Source: Nocardia takedensis NBRC 100417
GTDB taxonomy: Bacteria > Actinomycetota > Actinomycetes > Mycobacteriales > Mycobacteriaceae
NCBI RefSeq assembly: GCF_000308695.1
Contig: NZ_BAGG01000008.1
Span: 1-64,000, forward strand
Reading direction: 5' to 3'
DNA: 64,000 bases
Part shown: positions 60,753 through 64,000 of the stretch, one piece after another
Position numbering within the stretch: the first letter of the stretch is position 1
Layout: every line of letters starts with the position of its first letter
The notes under the pieces: model-generated
What the model was told of the DNA's origin: nothing
What the model saw: the letters and a program-made list of their open reading frames with translations, nothing else
The model's database searches: none
Made by a program: the position numbers and the translations under genes

Positions 60753-61523
60753 GTGACGGCCACCTCCCAGGCCATCGCCGAGACCAGCGCGCACGTCGGC
60801 GACCACGGCTACGCGATCGTCCCCGCGGTGTTCACCCCCGCCGAAGCCGCGCGGATCGCCGAGATCGCCATGACCGTGAGCACCCATGAAATGCGGCACA
60901 GCCGGGACGGGTTCACCGTCGACCGCAGCGCCGACGGCACGGCCGAAGCGCCCCGCAAGATCGACTACCCGTTCCAGAAACACGCCGAGTTCCGCGCATT
61001 CGTCCTCGACCCCCGCCTGACCGAGCTGGCGGCGGCGGTCCTCGGTGGCCCCGCGCACCTGATGCGCGACCAACTGTTCTGCAAACCACCGGGTTTCGGC
61101 TCCGCCAAGCCCTACCACCAGGAAAACGCCTCACTCGGCTACGAGCCGCCCGAGGCGATGATCGTCACCTGGATCGCCCTCGACGACGCCACCGCCGACA
61201 ACGGCTGCCTGCGGGTGATCGACGGCTCCCACCACACCCTGTGGCCCCACCAGGCCCAGCCCGGCGCCATCTACAATCACCTGCCCCCGGCCGAGGCGAT
61301 CGACCTCGATCGCGAAGTCCTGCTCCCGGTCCCCGCCGGTGCGGTCGTGGTCCTGCACTCCCAGGTCCTGCACTACTCCGCTCCCAACCCCAGCCCGCAC
61401 TGGCGCCGCGCCTATACCGCCCACTGGGTCACCGCCGCCGCCACCTGCACCACCGCCGCCGCGCGCTACGGCTACAGCCACACCACCGGAGGCGACAACC
61501 AGCTCATCCACCGCGCCCCCTGA
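60753..61523 (+). CDS. Phytanoyl-CoA-dioxygenase-like Fe(II)/2-oxoglutarate oxygenase 1
   Basis: 256 residues, PhyH family. YHQENASLGYEP supplies the H-x-(D/E) iron ligands (H122, E124); the distal His is in VLHYSAPNPSPHWRRAYTAH with an Arg for 2-oxoglutarate. AWIALDD-type core (VTWIALDDATADNGCLRVID) is typical. It probably hydroxylates a free or peptide-bound residue. The GTG at 60753 lies 10 bases after the TrmO-like gene with AGGAGA upstream. Confidence 0.88.
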   Translation: MTATSQAIAETSAHVGDHGYAIVPAVFTPAEAARIAEIAMTVSTHEMRHSRDGFTVDRSADGTAEAPRKIDYPFQKHAEFRAFVLDPRLTELAAAVLGGPAHLMRDQLFCKPPGFGSAKPYHQENASLGYEPPEAMIVTWIALDDATADNGCLRVIDGSHHTLWPHQAQPGAIYNHLPPAEAIDLDREVLLPVPAGAVVVLHSQVLHYSAPNPSPHWRRAYTAHWVTAAATCTTAAARYGYSHTTGGDNQLIHRAP

Positions 61524-61546
61524 TCACTCAGCCCGAAAGAGCGTCC

Positions 61547-62329
61547 ATGACAACCACGTCCGCTGCTCTGGCCATCGCTATCGAGCACTACTGGGAACAC
61601 GGCTGGGTCGTCATCCCCGACGTCTACACCCGCGCCGAGACCACCGCCATCGCCGAACTGGCCGAAGAACTCGCCTGGCGCGAATACCAGACCAGCGACC
61701 AGCACACGCCGCTCGTGGTCGACACCGCCGACGGCATCACCGAACCCAGAAAACTGGACTGGGCCTTCCCCAAACACCCAGCCTTCCGCACCTTCGTGCT
61801 CGACCACCGGCTCACCGGACTCGTCGCGGCCCTCCTCGGCCAACCCGGATACCTGCTGCGCGATCAGGTCTTCCTCAAACCCGCGCGCGTCGGCTCGGTC
61901 AAACCGTGGCATCAGGACCAGCCCCACCTCCACTGCGACCCTGCCGACCAGGTAATCGCCGCCTGGATCGCCCTCGATGACGCCACCCTCGACAACGGCT
62001 GCCTGCGCTACATCGACGCCTCCCACCACGGACCGCTGCTCGACCACCACCCGATGCCCGGCGCCGCACACAACGCCATCCTCGCCCCCGAACAGGCACG
62101 CGCCCACGTCGACTGGAACCGTCGCGTCCCCGCCCCGGCCGCAGCGGGTAGCGTCGTGCTGCACCATCCCCTCACGCTGCACAGCTCCCGCCCGAACCGA
62201 TCCCCACACCCTCGTCGCGCCTACTCCACCCACTGGGCCGCCAAGACCGTGACCTGCACCGATCACACCCTCGAATGGGCCTACAGCACCACCCTCGGCG
62301 CAGGCCGCCACCGATTCAGCGCGCCCTGA
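61547..62329 (+). CDS. Phytanoyl-CoA-dioxygenase-like Fe(II)/2-oxoglutarate oxygenase 2
   Basis: 260 residues, clearly a paralogue of the previous gene (shared IALDDAT-DNGCLR-IDxSHH and RRAY-THW segments). Iron ligands in WHQDQPHLHCDP (H-x-D) and LHSSRPNRSPHPRRAYSTHW. The first oxygenase has H-x-E, this one H-x-D. Tandem duplication with sequence divergence suggests two sites or two successive oxidations. GAAAGAG lies 8 bases before the ATG. Last gene of the operon. Confidence 0.88.
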   Translation: MTTTSAALAIAIEHYWEHGWVVIPDVYTRAETTAIAELAEELAWREYQTSDQHTPLVVDTADGITEPRKLDWAFPKHPAFRTFVLDHRLTGLVAALLGQPGYLLRDQVFLKPARVGSVKPWHQDQPHLHCDPADQVIAAWIALDDATLDNGCLRYIDASHHGPLLDHHPMPGAAHNAILAPEQARAHVDWNRRVPAPAAAGSVVLHHPLTLHSSRPNRSPHPRRAYSTHWAAKTVTCTDHTLEWAYSTTLGAGRHRFSAP

Positions 62330-62475
62330 TAGCTCCGGCAGCGCACCGTCACGTGCCGCATCGCGAGGCTTCGATCCGCACAAGGCAGTCGTCACGAACC
62401 TGAAATCGTTTCCCGGCACGACGCGCTCAACCTCGCAGATGGCCGGGACTCGCGGACAACCGGTCGACGATTCCG
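62330..62475. other. Short convergent intergenic region
   Basis: 146 bases between the end of the RiPP operon and the leftward HTH gene. No strong hairpin was recognised. Confidence 0.3.
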
Positions 62476-62823
62476 TCATCGATCCTGGGGTGGAATGTAT
62501 CGGCGGTGGCGGGTTCGCTTGGGCGTGCGTGGAGTTTTCGGCCGAGCACGGTTCGTCGGCTGTGGCGGAGGTTGGCGTTTGGCTGGGCGTGATGATGGGG
62601 GGCGGGAGGCTTCGATCGCGGCGTCAATGTCGCTGGCTGTGAGGAACCAGGTCCGGCCAGCTTTGTGGCCCGGAAAGCGTCCGCTTTTGAGTTGTTGGAT
62701 GTACCAGCGTTCGGATTTCCTCAGTGCGCGGGCTCCGGCGGATACCGGATAGGTCTGCTCATGAGTTTCCTCGGACGGGGGGCGGTGGGGATCGGGTGCG
62801 GGGGTGGGAGAGTTTACGGTCAT
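62476..62823 (-). CDS. Excisionase-like / MerR-type helix-turn-helix protein
   Basis: 115 residues from the ATG at 62823. The middle part, SERWYIQQLKSGRFPGHKAG followed by TWFLTASDIDAAIE, is a HTH_17/excisionase-type winged helix; the tail is proline/arginine-rich and likely disordered. Such proteins act as excisionases or small regulators of integrative elements, consistent with the integrase at 22649. It could equally regulate the adjacent clusters. Confidence 0.65.
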   Translation of the reverse strand: MTVNSPTPAPDPHRPPSEETHEQTYPVSAGARALRKSERWYIQQLKSGRFPGHKAGRTWFLTASDIDAAIEASRPPSSRPAKRQPPPQPTNRARPKTPRTPKRTRHRRYIPPQDR

Positions 62824-63067
62824 GGATAGATCCTGTATCCGGCAATTTCTCGATGGCTGCGGCAGCGGATTCCGTTGCCTTCTCAATCTTCTGGAGATGA
62901 GTCACGGCGATGTCACAGCGTCCCGAGGTTGCTGACGGGGGTATCGGCAACCTCGGGGCGGGTTATATGCCGGTGTGGGGTAGCGCTGAGCTTGATCAAT
63001 AAGACCCGGCGGTCGGCTGAACTCGAAGTGAGGTCACCGGCGTGTCGTTGTGCGTGTCGAAAGTTTT

Positions 63068-63889
63068 CTATCCGTCGGTTTCTCGGTGCGTGGCTTCCTC
63101 GGGGGAGGGTCTGGGCGACAGGATGAGCAGTAGGACGGACTGCGACTGGTTGGAGATGGTCAGGCTGTAGGCGACGGGCTGGCTGGTGACGGGGTGGATG
63201 GCGTGCATCAGGGCGCTGGGGTCGCGCCCGTAAGCGGCGCTTACGTTCTGGATCCAGGTGGCCCGGAATTCGGTGTTGGGTCCCAGGTGGCGGTAGACCG
63301 CCCGGGTCTGTTCGGCGTTGCGGAAGATCCCGGTTATGGCTCGGATCGAGGCCGTTGCGTGGGCGAGTTCGTAGGCTCGATCGGTCAGGATCGGTTTGGT
63401 GTGGGCGCTGAACATCCAGATGGGGATGGACCCGCTGCGCTCGAGTCCGGGTGTCGCTTCCCGGAACTTCTCGTTGCAGGCCAACACGTTCCAGACGGGG
63501 TCGATGTAGGCGGCGAGCTCGCCTCGTCGGTTCAGGTCGTCGAGATGGGCCATGAGCGCAGGGTTGCCGGTGACGGTTCTGGCGAGTACCGCGGTGGGTT
63601 CGAGATCGACTGCCGCGACGCGTAATTCGCGCAGGTGGCGGGCGAGAGTGGAGTCGAGTCGGTAGCCGAGGATGATCAACTCCAGCAGCTCCACGCCGGG
63701 AGTTCGGCGGTCGCGTTCGATGTCTCGGAGGTAGCTTCGGCTGATCTTGAGCAGCATGACTGCGGCTTGGTCGCGGGTGTAGCCGCGTTCTTCACGGATT
63801 CGGCGGCAGGTGTTGCCGAGAGTGGGGACACGCGGTGGTAGTGCGTGTCGGGATCCGGGTGATCTGCGTTGTTCGGGATCACGGGTCAT
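63068..63889 (-). CDS. XRE-family regulator with MmyB-like ligand-binding domain
   Basis: 273 residues. HTH at residues about 23-80 (TCRRIREERGYTRDQAAVML; SRSYLRDIERDRRTPGVELL) followed by an MmyB-type domain (YIDPVWNVLACNEKFREATP; IWMFSAHTKPILTDRAYELA; FRATWIQNVSAAYGRDPSAL). Members of this family control antibiotic or stress genes in actinomycetes. The ATG at 63889 is close to the right edge; the upstream DNA to 64000 is likely its promoter. Confidence 0.82.
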   Translation of the reverse strand: MTRDPEQRRSPGSRHALPPRVPTLGNTCRRIREERGYTRDQAAVMLLKISRSYLRDIERDRRTPGVELLELIILGYRLDSTLARHLRELRVAAVDLEPTAVLARTVTGNPALMAHLDDLNRRGELAAYIDPVWNVLACNEKFREATPGLERSGSIPIWMFSAHTKPILTDRAYELAHATASIRAITGIFRNAEQTRAVYRHLGPNTEFRATWIQNVSAAYGRDPSALMHAIHPVTSQPVAYSLTISNQSQSVLLLILSPRPSPEEATHRETDG

Positions 63890-64000
63890 GGGAGTGGAAT
63901 CCCCCTCCTCGAAAGTCTTCCACGGCAGGATGGGCAGAGGTTATGGTGATCTGTTGGCCCCCAGGTTGATGTTTCGTTCCTACCAGATGGGGTACCGCCC

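Noticed and set aside
22431..64000. CRISPR array, rRNA, PKS or NRPS genes, transposase
   Set aside because: I saw no regularly spaced repeats, no rRNA-like sequence, no PKS/NRPS motifs and no transposase gene in the window.

Overview
The window is GC-rich chromosomal DNA from a mycolic-acid-type actinobacterium, most likely a Nocardia or a close relative. The left 22.4 kb keeps a gene order I know from the Mycobacterium tuberculosis Rv3666c-Rv3644c region (oligopeptide ABC transporter, Fic-like protein, HAD phosphatase, Ssd/Tad pilus genes, DUF1998 helicase, cspA, topA, DNA polymerase III delta'), inverted in this window. The species call is inference from this order, GC-rich codon use, GTG starts and leaderless-type promoters.

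Layout. (1) 1-6345: tip of a leftward gene, then a four-gene dipeptide/oligopeptide transporter operon and a Fic-like gene. (2) 6346-8078: two RNA loci flank the HAD phosphatase. One is a candidate Ms1/MTS2823-type RNA polymerase-binding RNA on the minus strand, the other a 6C (B11) small RNA on the plus strand. Both sit where their mycobacterial counterparts sit. (3) 8079-14633: ssd-tadA-tadB-tadC-flp-tadE-type pilus locus, with an unusual 810-bp gap and a long low-complexity extension on the last gene. (4) 14920-22373: helicase, cspA, topA and delta'. (5) 22431-22506: tRNA-Thr(CGT), followed at once by a tyrosine recombinase. This is the left edge of a genomic island whose right edge is not in the window.

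The island first carries accessory genes (22.6-32 kb): a coiled-coil protein and a decayed paralogue, a PD-(D/E)XK-like nuclease candidate, an ECF sigma factor with a membrane tail, and small unknown genes. From 32.3 to 62.3 kb it carries what looks like a large, unrecognised specialised-metabolite locus made of several transcription units. Unit A (33871-41123, plus) encodes a P450, a ferredoxin fused to a prephenate-dehydratase-like domain, a beta-hydroxyacid dehydrogenase, a nucleotidyltransferase, a cupin, an amidohydrolase, a methyltransferase and a GalE-type epimerase, with a divergent XRE regulator. A minus-strand block (41189-45556) holds an APH-like kinase, a second XRE/TPR regulator, an XRE-formylglycine-generating-enzyme-like fusion and a class IV aminotransferase. 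Unit B (45830-57033) encodes two P450s, regulators, a nucleoside hydrolase, a methyltransferase, a 2-hydroxyacid dehydrogenase, a TmrB-like P-loop protein and a second-copy-type glycyl-tRNA synthetase, and ends in a strong terminator. Unit C (57190-62329) looks like a RiPP operon: a 38-residue acidic precursor ending NLPPQCSF that is too small for ordinary gene calling, a hairpin, two radical SAM/SPASM proteins, a TrmO/TsaA-like protein and two tandem phytanoyl-CoA-dioxygenase-like oxygenases. An excisionase-like HTH protein and an XRE/MmyB-type regulator follow.

The best candidate for an undescribed system is unit C, probably working with the adjacent GlyRS either as self-resistance or as an aminoacyl-tRNA source. 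No PKS, NRPS, LanB/LanC or CRISPR was seen.
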